A DNA stretch of 17,135 nt, from NCBI RefSeq assembly GCF_028435365.1, contig NZ_JAGTJJ010000113.1, positions 1-17,135 on the forward strand, given 5' to 3'. A model generated the notes under the pieces. That model was not told the origin of the DNA, did not search any database, and saw only the letters and a program-made list of their open reading frames with translations. Of the stretch, positions 6,852 through 15,382 are shown one piece after another. Origin of the DNA: Polyangium jinanense (lineage in GTDB: Bacteria > Myxococcota > Polyangia > Polyangiales > Polyangiaceae). Every line of letters starts with the position of its first letter. The first letter of the stretch is position 1. The position numbers and the translations under genes were made by a program.

Positions 6852-8273
6852 TTACGCCGAGCCCGGCACGTCGTGGGCGTACGCGTCGAGGCCATGGCCT
6901 CGGAGCGTCGCTTCGACGAGGGCGAGCGGATGCGCGAGCGCGGGCTCGTTCTGCGCTTCGCCTCGCGTGATCACGAGCGGCAACGCGCGCGCGAGGAGGA
7001 TGCGCGCGGCGCGATCGCGGAGCGCGTGCGCGAGGGGGAGATCGCTGGAGACGAGCTGGTAGGCGTGTGCGCCTGCGCGAAGGTAAAAGGCCTCGGCGCG
7101 GGCGCGCGTGGAGGAGGCAGGCGCGGCGAGGGTCGGATCCTCGGCGAGCGCGCGGGAGGCGGCTTCGATCCAGCGGACGGCGTGGCGCGCGAGGTCGTGC
7201 TCGGCGCGGTAGGTCGCGTCGATGCGGGCGCGACGGGATGCGTGCGATGCGAGCGCGGCGAAGAAGGGGCGGAGGAGCTCGACATCGAGGGGCGCGGGCT
7301 CTGCGAGGGCGCGTGTCGCGGCTGCGGGATCGAGGTCCGACGTCTCGACGGACGATGCGAGGGCCGCGAGCGCATGCGCCGTGTCGATCGGCGCGGGAGC
7401 GTCCACGACAGCATGCATGAAACGAACGAGATCGGCGCGGGTCCCGTGCTTGCCCGGCGCGAGCAGCAGCGTCTCCGGGAGCTCGACGATCAGGATGCCC
7501 TCGTCGAGATCCGCGGAGCTTTGCGCGCCTTCGGGGACGAGCAAAGCGCCTTTCGGCTGTGGATCGAGCGCGCTCGCGAGCACGCAGGCGCACTCCACCG
7601 CGGGCGCGACACGCACCGCCTCCCCATCGTCGACGAAGAGCGCGGGGAACGTCTGGCACCCGAGCGGTTTTACGTGTGCGCCTTGCGCCGCGTGCAAGCG
7701 GCAGAGCCCGCTGCCATCGAGGTACGCGCAGCGGCCGTCGACGAGCGGCACGGAGCTCGCTCCGCAGGCGGAGGAGCCTTGCAAAGGCGTGAACGCGCGT
7801 TCGGGGTGATCACCGGCGTCGAGCACGCGCGGCAAGAGCGCGCGGGCGTAGGCCTCCTCGACGGGCCGGAAGATCACGGAGGCATAAAGACGGCAGCAGC
7901 TCCCGCGACCGTCACACGCGAGGGAAAAGCCCGGCAGCGGATCGAGCCGTCGTGATGCGCCGCGGACCTTCGGTTCGGGCAGCGGCGCGACGCCTTCGGC
8001 AAGCAGGCCGGCCTCGTGCAGAGCGGCGAGGAACGCGCGCAGGGTCTCGACTTTCGCGAAGGTCGAGGCGCGCGAGGCCGCGGCCACGATCCCTTCGAGA
8101 TCACGCGATCCGTCGGCCTGCGCGAGCAATCCCCACTCGCGCGCGCCGAGGCGGTATGCGAGGCCCGAGCGCTGATCGTGCAGGACCCAGAAGTCCTCGT
8201 CGCCCACGCGGTGACGCCGGACGACAGCGTGATCGGCGAGGCGGGGACGCGAGGGGAACAGCGCTGGCGACAT
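6852..8273 (-). CDS. YkgJ/FliB-like cysteine-cluster protein with PqqD-like N-terminal domain
   Basis: Encodes 473 residues. Residues about 15-95 (VVRRHRV, YRLGAREW, LLAQADGSRDLEGI, FLAALHEAGLL) have the beta-strands-plus-helices pattern of PqqD-like, RiPP-recognition-type domains; this is inferred from pattern. The middle region is a cysteine cluster: C120-x5-C126-C127, C170, C182, C191, then KPLGCQTFP (C206), and C228/C230. That arrangement is typical of the YkgJ family, which includes the flagellin lysine methylase FliB, and should bind Zn or an Fe-S cluster. The C-terminal half (about 250-473) is helical and Ala-rich, without recognised motifs. The start at 8273 lacks a clear ribosome binding site. 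It is first in an operon with the PqqC/CADD-like protein. The pairing suggests modification of a peptide or protein, or metal handling. The Cys-cluster family is fairly sure; the PqqD-like call is moderate. Confidence 0.75.
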   Translation of the reverse strand: MSPALFPSRPRLADHAVVRRHRVGDEDFWVLHDQRSGLAYRLGAREWGLLAQADGSRDLEGIVAAASRASTFAKVETLRAFLAALHEAGLLAEGVAPLPEPKVRGASRRLDPLPGFSLACDGRGSCCRLYASVIFRPVEEAYARALLPRVLDAGDHPERAFTPLQGSSACGASSVPLVDGRCAYLDGSGLCRLHAAQGAHVKPLGCQTFPALFVDDGEAVRVAPAVECACVLASALDPQPKGALLVPEGAQSSADLDEGILIVELPETLLLAPGKHGTRADLVRFMHAVVDAPAPIDTAHALAALASSVETSDLDPAAATRALAEPAPLDVELLRPFFAALASHASRRARIDATYRAEHDLARHAVRWIEAASRALAEDPTLAAPASSTRARAEAFYLRAGAHAYQLVSSDLPLAHALRDRAARILLARALPLVITRGEAQNEPALAHPLALVEATLRGHGLDAYAHDVPGSA

Positions 8274-8430
8274 GGTCAGTTGAGAGCCCAGTGCTGAACG
8301 TGTGCCTCGCTACCTGGATCCAACGTGCCCTGCGCTTTGCCGTGCGAGGTTCCTCGCGAGAGGCGCTGGCCGCGCAACCTGAAAAGCTTGCTGGATCCGG
8401 CTTCTACGAACCTGATAGCATGCGGCGGCA
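8274..8430. promoter_or_regulatory. Divergent intergenic region, presumed promoters
   Basis: 157 bp between the divergent Cys-cluster gene and the double-kinase gene. Promoters for both should lie here. A TTGCTG (8388-8393) and a TGATAG (8413-8418) 19 bp apart are weak candidates for a plus-strand promoter. No short open frame that could be a precursor peptide is seen. The octamer CTCGCGAG and two TGGATCC copies are present without clear meaning. Confidence 0.35.
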
Positions 8431-11400
8431 ATGGCGCTCGATACTCAGACTGCCACTGGATCGGCTTCGAAGCTCGGCAAATACGAGTTGACGCGGGAGA
8501 TGGCCGGCAGTGGCGTGGCGTCCACCTGGCTCGCCCAAACAGACGGAAGCACGAAGAGTTACGTCGTGCTTCGCCTGCACAAGCACGTGACGAAGAAGCC
8601 GGAGATCGCCGAGGCGTTCCTGCGCGACGCGAAGAACGGCAAGCTCCTCACGCACGCGAACGTGGTGCCGATGGTGGAGACGGGCGTCGGGGACGGCGAG
8701 ATCTTCGTCGTGTCGGAACACTTCGAAGGCGAGACGCTCTCCTCGCTGGTCGCGAACGCGAAGACAGCCGGTATCCCGCTGCCGATCGCGCTGCGTATCG
8801 GCCTCGAAATGCTCGAAGGTCTGTCCGCGGCGCACGCGCAGGGCGAGCCCATCGCGCACGGCGAGCTGAGCCCGTTCCACGTGCTCGTGGGCAAGGACGG
8901 CGTGACGCGCGTCGGCGGATTCGGCTGGGCGCGGGCCCTCGCGAAGCTCGGTCCGCACGGGATCATGAAGCAGGATCGCCTCGCCTACGCGCCGCCCGAG
9001 CGCGTGAAGGCCATGAGCGCCGCGACGCCCGGCGCGCCGACGGGCACGATCGATCCGAAAGGCGACGTGTTCGCCGCCGCCGTGATCCTGTGGGAGCTCA
9101 TCGCGAAGCAGCGCCTCTTCGCCTCGAAGATGGAGGCGGCCGTCGTGCAGAAGGTCCTCTCGGGGCCGATCCAGGAGCTGTCGTCCGTGATGATCGAGGG
9201 CCTGCCAACCTCGGTGGAGGACGCGCTCCCGAAGGCGCTCGAGCGGGATCCCGCGAAACGCGCGTCGCTCGACAGCCTGCTCCAGGCGCTGCGCAGCGTC
9301 CCGGCCGACGCAATCGCAAAGCCCGAGGAAGTGGGCGCTTTCGTGGAGAAGCTCGCCTCGAAGCCGGCGGCCGCGCCCGCCGTGGCGCCTGCCGCTGCGC
9401 CCGCCGCGTCGCCCGCCGTGGCGCCCGCCGCGCCGAAGCCCGCTCCCGCTGCGGCCGTGCGTCCGCCGCAGCCCACGGTCGCCGGCGTCGCTGCGCCCGG
9501 GGCAAACGGCAAGGCGCCGCTCGGCGCGAAGGCGCCCGCCGTGACGGCGCCTGCGCCCACGCCTGCCGCCGAGAAAAAAGACGCCGCGGAGGACAAGGCG
9601 GCCGTAGGCCCGACCGTGCCGAAGATCGGCGCCCCGAAGCCGATGGTCCGTCAGCGGACGCTCGTGGGCGGCGTGGAGCCGCCGAAGCCCGCGGGCCCGA
9701 CCGTGCCGAAGCCCGCCGCGAAGGCCGAGCCCGCCGCCGAGGCGAAGGAGCCCGCGGAGGCGAAGCCTGCGGACAAACCCGCCGACAAACCTGAAGCCGC
9801 CCCGGCCGCGGAGGCGAAAAAGCCGGTCGTGCCGCCGCCGCCGAAGACCGCGCCGCCGGCGCCGGCACCGAAGCCGGGCATCCCGAAGCCCCCGGCCCCG
9901 CCCGTGGTCGCCGCGAAGCCCGAGGTGCCGAAGCCGCCGCCGCCGATCCGGCCCGTCGCGGAGTCGCTGCCCGGCGAGGACATCGAGATCGACGACGACT
10001 CCGGGGCCTTCGAAGCGCCGAAGATCGAGGCGCCGAAGGTCGAAGCGAAGGACGCGCCGAAGCCCGAGGCGCCCAAGGCCGAGGAGCCCAAAGCCGAAGC
10101 CAAGAAGCCCGAGGAAACGAAGGTCGAGGAGCCCAAGGCCGAGGACAAACCCGAGCACGTCGTGGTGACGAAGTCGGAGATGCCGACCGTCGTCACGAAG
10201 ACGCCGACCTCCGGGCCTTCGCCGGCCGACGGCGACAGCTCCGAGGCGCCCGTCTCGCGCACGAAGGCGACCGCGCTCGATCGCCTCAAGCCCGGCAGCA
10301 CGCTCGGCCGTTACGAGATCCTCCTGCGCGTCGCGAAGGGCGGCATGGCGTCGGTCTGGGCCGCGCGCCTGCAGGGATCCCGCGGCTTCCAGAAGACCGT
10401 CGCGATCAAGACGATGCTGCCGGACGTCTCCGACGATCCGGATTTCGAGACGATGTTCCTCGACGAGGCGCGCGTCGCGGCCCGTATCCGGCATCCGAAC
10501 GTGGTCGAGATCTTCGACCTCGGGGAGCAGGACGAGATCCTCTACATCGTGATGGAGTGGGTCGAAGGCGACACGCTGAGCACGGTGCAGAAGGCGGCGA
10601 AGACCCTCGGCGGAATCCCGCAGAACATCATCCTGCGTGTCGCCTCGCAGATCTGCGCGGGCCTGCACGCGGCGCACGAGCTGCGCGACGACAACGGCGC
10701 GCTCGTCGATCTCGTCCATCGCGACATCTCGCCGGGCAACATCCTGATCTCGACCTCGGGCTTCGCGAAGATCGCCGACTTCGGCGTGGCGAAGTCACGC
10801 GGGCGCCTCTACGTCACGCGCACCGAGGGCCTGGTCAAAGGCAAGACGCCGTATCTCTCGCCCGAGCAACTCGGCGGCCTGCCGCTCGATCGTCGCAGCG
10901 ATCTCTTCTCGCTCGGCGTGTTGCTCTACGTGATGGTCACGGGCCTGCACCCGTTCCGCGGGGAGACGGAGTTCAAGACCGTCGAGAACATCGCGCTGAA
11001 GGATCCGATCCCGCCGCGCGAGCTCGTCCCGAGCATCCACGCGGACTTCGAGAAGGTGATCCTGAAGGCGCTCGAGAAGGACCGGACGAAGCGCTACTCG
11101 ACCGCCGGCGAGATGCAACGCGCGCTCGATCAGGTGTCCGCGCAGATCGGCACGCCGATCACGGACGAGGACGTCGCCGACTTCGTGCGCAAGGTGATCG
11201 GCGAGGCGAACGCGAAACGCGCGGCAGAGCTGCGCGCCGCGATCGCCGCGGCCGACGCGAGCATCGCCGCGGATCGCGCGAGCATCCCGCCGCCGATGAC
11301 CAGCGAGCCGAAGGTCGACTCGAAGCCGGACACCTCGGCCAAGGCCGGCGAGAGCACGGACGTCCCCGTGACCACCGACGCCATCGCAGCGCTCCCCGAC

Positions 11401-11946
11401 GTACCGCCCGCGCCGCCCGCGCCGCGGCTCGAGACGCTGCAGAGCGTGCCGGTTCCGATCGCCACGACCGCGCAGCCGGCCGCGAAGGACGACGACGACC
11501 TCCTGCTCGCCGCGCAAGCGTCGCAGAAGAAGAAGCGGCTCGTCATGGGCGTCGGCGCGCTCGCGGCCGTCGCGATCGGCGCCGTCGTGGCGTTCTCGGG
11601 CGGCGGGGACAAACCCGAGACGTCGACGACGACGGAGCAAGCGCCCACCACACAAGCCGCGCCGACGCCGCCGCCGACGGAGGCGAAGCAGCCCGAGCCG
11701 ACGCCACCGCCGACGGCAACACCCGAGCCGCCGAAGCCCGAGGAGCCGAAGCCCGAGGAGCCGAAGCCCGAGGAGCCCGCCGTCGCCGCGCCCGAGGCGC
11801 CGCAAGCCGGCGGAAACAAGGCGCCGACCACGTGGAAGGCGCCCACCGTCAACACGACGAAGACCGTTCGTCCGCCGTCCACGGGGACGAGCAAGACGAA
11901 CAAGACCACCAAGAAAACCACCAAGTTCGATCCCACCGGAATCTGA
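8431..11946 (+). CDS. Pseudokinase-kinase fusion protein, one-TM Ser/Thr kinase
   Basis: Encodes 1171 residues. The first kinase-like domain (about 18-290) has lost its catalytic signature: the ATP-anchoring Lys is Arg48, HRD reads HGEL (143-146) and DFG reads GFG (163-165). It is predicted to be a pseudokinase. A Pro/Ala/Lys/Glu-rich linker of about 320 residues follows, with an acidic patch near 512-525. The second kinase domain (about 628-905) is complete: VAKGGMASV loop, VAIK with Lys660, HRDISPGN (763-770, Asp765), DFG (783-785) and SPE (810-812); HRDxSP is common in myxobacterial kinases. Next come another low-complexity stretch, one TM helix (about 1037-1057) after a Lys-rich anchor, and a Pro/Glu-rich, then Thr/Lys-rich tail ending FDPTGI. 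The kinases are therefore cytoplasmic. The next gene starts 5 nt after the stop and is probably translationally coupled. Confidence 0.93.
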   Translation: MALDTQTATGSASKLGKYELTREMAGSGVASTWLAQTDGSTKSYVVLRLHKHVTKKPEIAEAFLRDAKNGKLLTHANVVPMVETGVGDGEIFVVSEHFEGETLSSLVANAKTAGIPLPIALRIGLEMLEGLSAAHAQGEPIAHGELSPFHVLVGKDGVTRVGGFGWARALAKLGPHGIMKQDRLAYAPPERVKAMSAATPGAPTGTIDPKGDVFAAAVILWELIAKQRLFASKMEAAVVQKVLSGPIQELSSVMIEGLPTSVEDALPKALERDPAKRASLDSLLQALRSVPADAIAKPEEVGAFVEKLASKPAAAPAVAPAAAPAASPAVAPAAPKPAPAAAVRPPQPTVAGVAAPGANGKAPLGAKAPAVTAPAPTPAAEKKDAAEDKAAVGPTVPKIGAPKPMVRQRTLVGGVEPPKPAGPTVPKPAAKAEPAAEAKEPAEAKPADKPADKPEAAPAAEAKKPVVPPPPKTAPPAPAPKPGIPKPPAPPVVAAKPEVPKPPPPIRPVAESLPGEDIEIDDDSGAFEAPKIEAPKVEAKDAPKPEAPKAEEPKAEAKKPEETKVEEPKAEDKPEHVVVTKSEMPTVVTKTPTSGPSPADGDSSEAPVSRTKATALDRLKPGSTLGRYEILLRVAKGGMASVWAARLQGSRGFQKTVAIKTMLPDVSDDPDFETMFLDEARVAARIRHPNVVEIFDLGEQDEILYIVMEWVEGDTLSTVQKAAKTLGGIPQNIILRVASQICAGLHAAHELRDDNGALVDLVHRDISPGNILISTSGFAKIADFGVAKSRGRLYVTRTEGLVKGKTPYLSPEQLGGLPLDRRSDLFSLGVLLYVMVTGLHPFRGETEFKTVENIALKDPIPPRELVPSIHADFEKVILKALEKDRTKRYSTAGEMQRALDQVSAQIGTPITDEDVADFVRKVIGEANAKRAAELRAAIAAADASIAADRASIPPPMTSEPKVDSKPDTSAKAGESTDVPVTTDAIAALPDVPPAPPAPRLETLQSVPVPIATTAQPAAKDDDDLLLAAQASQKKKRLVMGVGALAAVAIGAVVAFSGGGDKPETSTTTEQAPTTQAAPTPPPTEAKQPEPTPPPTATPEPPKPEEPKPEEPKPEEPAVAAPEAPQAGGNKAPTTWKAPTVNTTKTVRPPSTGTSKTNKTTKKTTKFDPTGI
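11731..11775 (+). repeat. 15-bp tandem repeat inside the double-kinase gene
   Basis: Three perfect copies of CCGAAGCCCGAGGAG encode (PKPEE)3 in the extracytoplasmic tail of the kinase. Such Pro/Glu tracts are typical of periplasm-spanning spacers, and the perfect repeats make the length prone to change by slippage. Confidence 0.85.
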
Positions 11947-11951
11947 GCGCC

Positions 11952-12980
11952 GTGCGAACCAGAACAACCGCGATCGCAGCTCTCTTCGTTGCCCTCCCCG
12001 CGCTCTCGGTCCTCGGGCCGAGCGTCGCCCACGCGCAAGCCCCGGCCGCGGCGGCGACGCCCTCCGCGGCGGACATCGCCGCAGCCAAGAAGAAGTTCGA
12101 GAGCGCCTCGACCCTCTTCAAAGCCGGCAAATATCCCGAGGCCCTCGCGGACTTCCGCGCCTCGTACGACAAGGTGCAGAGCCCGAACTCGCACCTCTAC
12201 GTGGCGCGCTGTCTGCGGGAGATGGGCAAGCTCGTCGACGCCTACCTCGAGTTCGAGAAGGTCACGGCCGAGGCCCAGACCGCCGGGGAGAAGTACGCGC
12301 AGACAGGCGAGACCGCGAAGGTCGAGCGCGACGAGCTGAACGCGAAGCTCACGCTCGTGAGCGTCGACGTCACGACGCCCGAGAGCGGCGCACGCCTGAC
12401 CATCGGCGGTGTCGAGGTTCCTCAGGATCGCTGGGGCAAACCCTTCCCCGCGATGCCCGGGAGCGTGGACATCCGCCTCGAATCCGGCGCGAAGCCGGCC
12501 GCGTCGCAGTCGATCACCACGACCGCAGGCGAGTCGAAGACGGTGTCGATCGGCTTCGCGAGCCCGAGCAGCAGCGGCGACGGCAGCGGCGATGGCAGCG
12601 GCGGCGACGGCAGCGGCGGCGGCAGCGAGACGAGCGGCGGCAAGGGCATGTCGGGGATGCGCATCGGCGCGTTCGCGGCCGGCGGCCTCGGTGTCGCCGG
12701 CTTCGTCACGTTCGCGGTCTTCGGCTCGATGTCGAACACGACGTACGACGACCTCCAGGCGACCTGCGGCGGCCCGTGTCCCGCGAATCGGCAAGGCGAC
12801 GTCGACAAGGGCAAGATGCAGCAGACGGTCGCGAACGTGGGCCTCATCGTGGGTGCCGTCGGCGTGGCCGCGGGCGCAACGCTCTTCGTGCTCAGCCTGA
12901 AGAAGGACAAGAAGCCCGAAGCCGCTCACACCGAGCTCGTCGTCGGTCCGGCCCACCTGGGCGTCCGCGGGACGTTCTGA
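11952..12980 (+). CDS. Exported TPR and PEGA-like membrane protein
   Basis: Encodes 342 residues from GTG 11952, 5 nt after the upstream stop. That start gives a clean signal peptide (n-region RTR, hydrophobic core about 6-21, AHA cleavage near 28). Residues about 39-110 form TPR-like helices (AKKKFESASTLFKAGKYPEA followed by SHLYVARCLREMGK), and 133-202 look like a PEGA/Ig-like beta domain. A Gly/Ser/Asp linker leads to two hydrophobic helices (about 238-258 and 293-314) joined by a loop with Cys272 and Cys276, which could form a disulphide. The C-terminus is short and polar. This domain order is common in myxobacterial envelope proteins of unknown role, often found beside Ser/Thr kinases. 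It may act with, or be a substrate or sensor partner of, the upstream kinase; that link rests on coupling alone. Confidence 0.85.
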   Translation: MRTRTTAIAALFVALPALSVLGPSVAHAQAPAAAATPSAADIAAAKKKFESASTLFKAGKYPEALADFRASYDKVQSPNSHLYVARCLREMGKLVDAYLEFEKVTAEAQTAGEKYAQTGETAKVERDELNAKLTLVSVDVTTPESGARLTIGGVEVPQDRWGKPFPAMPGSVDIRLESGAKPAASQSITTTAGESKTVSIGFASPSSSGDGSGDGSGGDGSGGGSETSGGKGMSGMRIGAFAAGGLGVAGFVTFAVFGSMSNTTYDDLQATCGGPCPANRQGDVDKGKMQQTVANVGLIVGAVGVAAGATLFVLSLKKDKKPEAAHTELVVGPAHLGVRGTF

Positions 12981-12996
12981 GGCGCGAGGGCGCGCC
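12981..12996 (+). terminator. Possible terminator hairpin
   Basis: GGCGCG and CGCGCC pair across AGGG immediately after the stop codon at 12978-12980. There is no T-tract, so it may be only a weak stop or an mRNA 3'-end structure ahead of the gene at 13051. Confidence 0.35.
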
Positions 12997-13050
12997 CCTC
13001 TCAACGACGAACCGCGCAGGCCCAAGCTCCGCTATTCTCCTCTCCACGTC

Positions 13051-13818
13051 ATGACCATCGTCGGCTCGCCGCCCGGTCGCGCCTCGGATCCCGCTGCGTC
13101 CCTGCCCCGCCCCGTCGTGCTCTGCATCGCGGGCGCGGCCAGCATCGTCGCGGTCATCGTGCTGGCCATCGCCGTCCGCACGTCCCCGTTCCCGGACCTC
13201 GACGAGGCCCGAGAAAACACGAGCGCTGCGAAGGATCCAAGCGCAGCGGTCGCGCCTTCCGACGACGACGACGACGAACCGCAGGCGGCGGCGCCGGCAG
13301 GCAACTCGCGCGAGCTCCGCGCGCAGCTCTCGAAGGAGGTGCGCGCGGGCAAGGTGAAGGACGCGGCGGCGACGCTGACGTCGCTCGTGGCCGCGGATCC
13401 GAGGTCGCCCGAGGACGCGGACGTGCGCAACGACATCCTCGAGCTCGCGTCGAAGGCGGCGTACCAGGGCGGCGCCGAGGCCGACAAGGTCTTCGAGGTG
13501 ATCGGCTCGAAGATGGGCACACGGGGACCGGACGTGCTCTACGCGCTCGTGACGAGCAAGGGCGGCTCGAAGGCGGCCGATCGCGCGGTGGAGCTCCTGA
13601 AGCAGGACGACGTTCGAGCGCGCGCGACGCCGGCCACGCGGATCGCCTTCGACCTCTGGGCCGCGAAGAGCTGCCCCGACAAGGCTGCGCTGCTCGACAG
13701 GGCGCGCACCGAGGGGGACAGTCGCGCGCTCGGCTGGGTGGTCCTGATGGGCCGGAACTGCAAGATGTCCAAGGACCCGAAGCTCAAGGAAACGCTGGAA
13801 GCCCTCAAGTCGCGCTGA
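13051..13818 (+). CDS. One-TM protein of unknown function
   Basis: Encodes 255 residues, not recognised. A short N-terminal tail is followed by one hydrophobic segment (about 21-42), then a Ser/Ala/Asp-rich spacer with a run of five Asp near residue 70, then an all-helical domain (about 85-255) of Ala/Leu/Lys-rich repeats reminiscent of TPR or HEAT helices but without a clear consensus. Two Cys lie in the last 60 residues. It is probably anchored in the inner membrane with the helical part outside. ATG 13051 has no clear ribosome binding site; GCTATTCT at about 13031-13038 could be a -10 region. It follows the TPR/PEGA-like gene by 70 nt on the same strand and converges with the ribosomal operon. 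Confidence 0.75.
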   Translation: MTIVGSPPGRASDPAASLPRPVVLCIAGAASIVAVIVLAIAVRTSPFPDLDEARENTSAAKDPSAAVAPSDDDDDEPQAAAPAGNSRELRAQLSKEVRAGKVKDAAATLTSLVAADPRSPEDADVRNDILELASKAAYQGGAEADKVFEVIGSKMGTRGPDVLYALVTSKGGSKAADRAVELLKQDDVRARATPATRIAFDLWAAKSCPDKAALLDRARTEGDSRALGWVVLMGRNCKMSKDPKLKETLEALKSR

Positions 13819-13879
13819 TCGTCCGCGGCGCGGCCACGGGCCGGCGCGGGCGGGATCTCGGCGAGGCTTCGAAATGCAA

Positions 13880-13918
13880 AAGAGCCCGCCCCTCGCCGAA
13901 GCGAGGACGCGGGCTCTT
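13880..13918 (-). terminator. Strong terminator of the ribosomal protein operon
   Basis: AAGAGCCCGC (13880-13889) pairs perfectly with GCGGGCTCTT (13909-13918), and an inner CCTCGC/GCGAGG stem closes a tetraloop that reads TTCG on the minus strand. On the minus strand the last arm runs into a TTTT tract, as expected for an intrinsic terminator of the operon ending in rpsS (stop at 13931). On the plus strand the T-run is shorter, but it may also stop transcription from the gene at 13051. The rest of 13819-13930 is featureless. Confidence 0.88.
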
Positions 13919-13930
13919 CTGGCAAAACCC

Positions 13931-14230
13931 TCAGCGACCGCCGGGGGCCTTGCCGACCTTCGCCTTCTTGTCGCCGGAGTGGCCGTGGAAGGTGCGGGTC
14001 GGGGCGAACTCACCGAGCTTGTGGCCGACCATGTTCTCCGTGACGAACACGGGGACGAACTTGCGGCCGTTGTGCACGGCGAACGTGAGTCCCACGGCGT
14101 CGGGGACGATGGTGGACCTGCGGGACCAGGTCTTGATGACCTTCTTCGGGCCGCCCGTGGCCTGCGCCGTCTGGATCTTCTCCATCAGGTGGCCGTCGAC
14201 GAAGGGGCCCTTCTTGATGCTACGCGGCAT
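13931..14230 (-). CDS. rpsS: 30S ribosomal protein S19
   Basis: Encodes 99 residues, near the usual 90-95. The N-terminus [11 protein letters not shown] and the motifs [18 protein letters not shown] and [13 protein letters not shown] are diagnostic of S19, which sits in the head of the small subunit next to S13 and binds 16S rRNA. The C-terminus [17 protein letters not shown] is a slightly extended basic tail. It starts 7 nt after the rplB stop. It is the last gene of this operon: the terminator follows directly, where most bacteria continue with rplV and rpsC. Confidence 0.98.
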   Translation of the reverse strand: MPRSIKKGPFVDGHLMEKIQTAQATGGPKKVIKTWSRRSTIVPDAVGLTFAVHNGRKFVPVFVTENMVGHKLGEFAPTRTFHGHSGDKKAKVGKAPGGR

Positions 14231-14237
14231 GGCTCAA

Positions 14238-15068
14238 TCAACCCTTGGTTCCGCGCCGGCGGATGATCATCCCGTCGGTCCGCTTGTTGTTCCGAGTCTT
14301 CAGGCCCTTGGCGAGCTGCCCCCACGGCGAGCAGGGGTGACGACCGCCGGAGGAGCGGCCCTCGCCGCCGCCCATCGGGTGATCGACGGGGTTCATGGTG
14401 ACGCCGCGGTTGTGCGGACGACGGCCGAGCCATCGCGAACGACCGGCCTTGCCGAGGGTGATGTTCGCGTGGTCGGGGTTCGAGACCTGGCCGATGGTGG
14501 CGCGGCAATCGAGGTGCACCTTGCGGATTTCGCCGCTCGGCAGGCGCACCTGCGCGTAGTCGCCGTCCTTGGCCATGAGCTGCGCGGCGACGCCGGCGGA
14601 GCGCACGAGCTGGCCGCCCTTGCCCTTCTTGACCTCGATGTTGTGGATCGAGGTGCCAGGCGGGATGTGGCGCAGCGTGAGGCTGTTGCCGGGCTTGATG
14701 TCGGCGTTGCGGCTCGCGACGAGCTTCGCGCCCACGATCAGGCCATCGGGGGCGAGGATGTAGCGCTTCTCGCCGTCGACGTAGTGGAGCAGGGCGATGC
14801 GGGCGGTACGGTTCGGATCGTACTCGATGGCGGCGACGGTCGCGGGGATGCCGATCTTGTCGCGCCGGAAGTCGATGATCCGGTAGCGCTGCTTGTGGCC
14901 ACCGCCGCGGAACCGCGAGGTGATGCGGCCGTAGTTGTTGCGCCCGCCCGTCGAGGTCTGCTTCTCGATGAGGGAGCGCTCGGGCTCGGCCTTGGTGATT
15001 TCCTTGAAATCACTGACCGAGTAGTAGCGCCGCGCCGGAGAGGTCGGCTTGAAGTTCTTGATACCCAT
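14238..15068 (-). CDS. rplB: 50S ribosomal protein L2
   Basis: Encodes 276 residues, the normal length. Recognised from the N-terminal [15 protein letters not shown], the [20 protein letters not shown] segment, the central [14 protein letters not shown] and the C-terminal VAMNPVDHP-equivalent ([16 protein letters not shown]) with the conserved His needed for peptidyl-transferase assembly. It binds 23S rRNA at the subunit interface. The ribosome binding site GGAG overlaps the rplW stop and only 3 nt separate the genes, so translation is coupled. Confidence 0.99.
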   Translation of the reverse strand: MGIKNFKPTSPARRYYSVSDFKEITKAEPERSLIEKQTSTGGRNNYGRITSRFRGGGHKQRYRIIDFRRDKIGIPATVAAIEYDPNRTARIALLHYVDGEKRYILAPDGLIVGAKLVASRNADIKPGNSLTLRHIPPGTSIHNIEVKKGKGGQLVRSAGVAAQLMAKDGDYAQVRLPSGEIRKVHLDCRATIGQVSNPDHANITLGKAGRSRWLGRRPHNRGVTMNPVDHPMGGGEGRSSGGRHPCSPWGQLAKGLKTRNNKRTDGMIIRRRGTKG

Positions 15069-15071
15069 GGC

Positions 15072-15371
15072 TTACTCCGACTTCTCCTCGTCGAAGAACT
15101 GGATCTGGTCGCCCGGCTTGAGGGTGACGATCGCCTTCTTCCAGTTGTGCAGCTTGGCGTAGCCGCGCCCCATGCGCTTGTCCTTGCCGCGCATGACGAG
15201 CGTGTTCACTTCGACCACGCCGACCTTGAAGAGCGCCTGGATCGCGTCCTTGATCTGGATCTTGTTCGCGTCGCGGCGGACTTCGAAGATGACCTTGTTG
15301 CTCTGCTCGCGGAGCCGGCTCGACTTCTCGGTGAGGATGATCGGCCGACGAATGATGTGCTCGGGCTGCAT
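15072..15371 (-). CDS. rplW: 50S ribosomal protein L23
   Basis: Encodes 99 residues, a normal length. The signature is IIRRPIILTEKS at the start, then FEVRRDANKIQIKDAIQALFKV, VNTLVMRGK and the basic loop MGRGYAKLHNWKKAIVTL. L23 lies at the peptide exit tunnel and docks trigger factor and SRP. An AGAGGAA ribosome binding site follows the rplD stop, 11 nt upstream. Confidence 0.98.
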   Translation of the reverse strand: MQPEHIIRRPIILTEKSSRLREQSNKVIFEVRRDANKIQIKDAIQALFKVGVVEVNTLVMRGKDKRMGRGYAKLHNWKKAIVTLKPGDQIQFFDEEKSE

Positions 15372-15382
15372 GGCGTGTTCCT

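Noticed and set aside
8274..8430. Precursor peptide gene for the Cys-cluster/oxidase pair
   Set aside because: No short open frame with a plausible start and ribosome binding site is visible in this gap or in 6791-6851.
8404..10719. 771-codon open frame on the minus strand opposite the double-kinase gene
   Set aside because: Arg/Leu/Gly-dominated shadow composition and no recognisable domain, while the plus strand has unambiguous kinase motifs.
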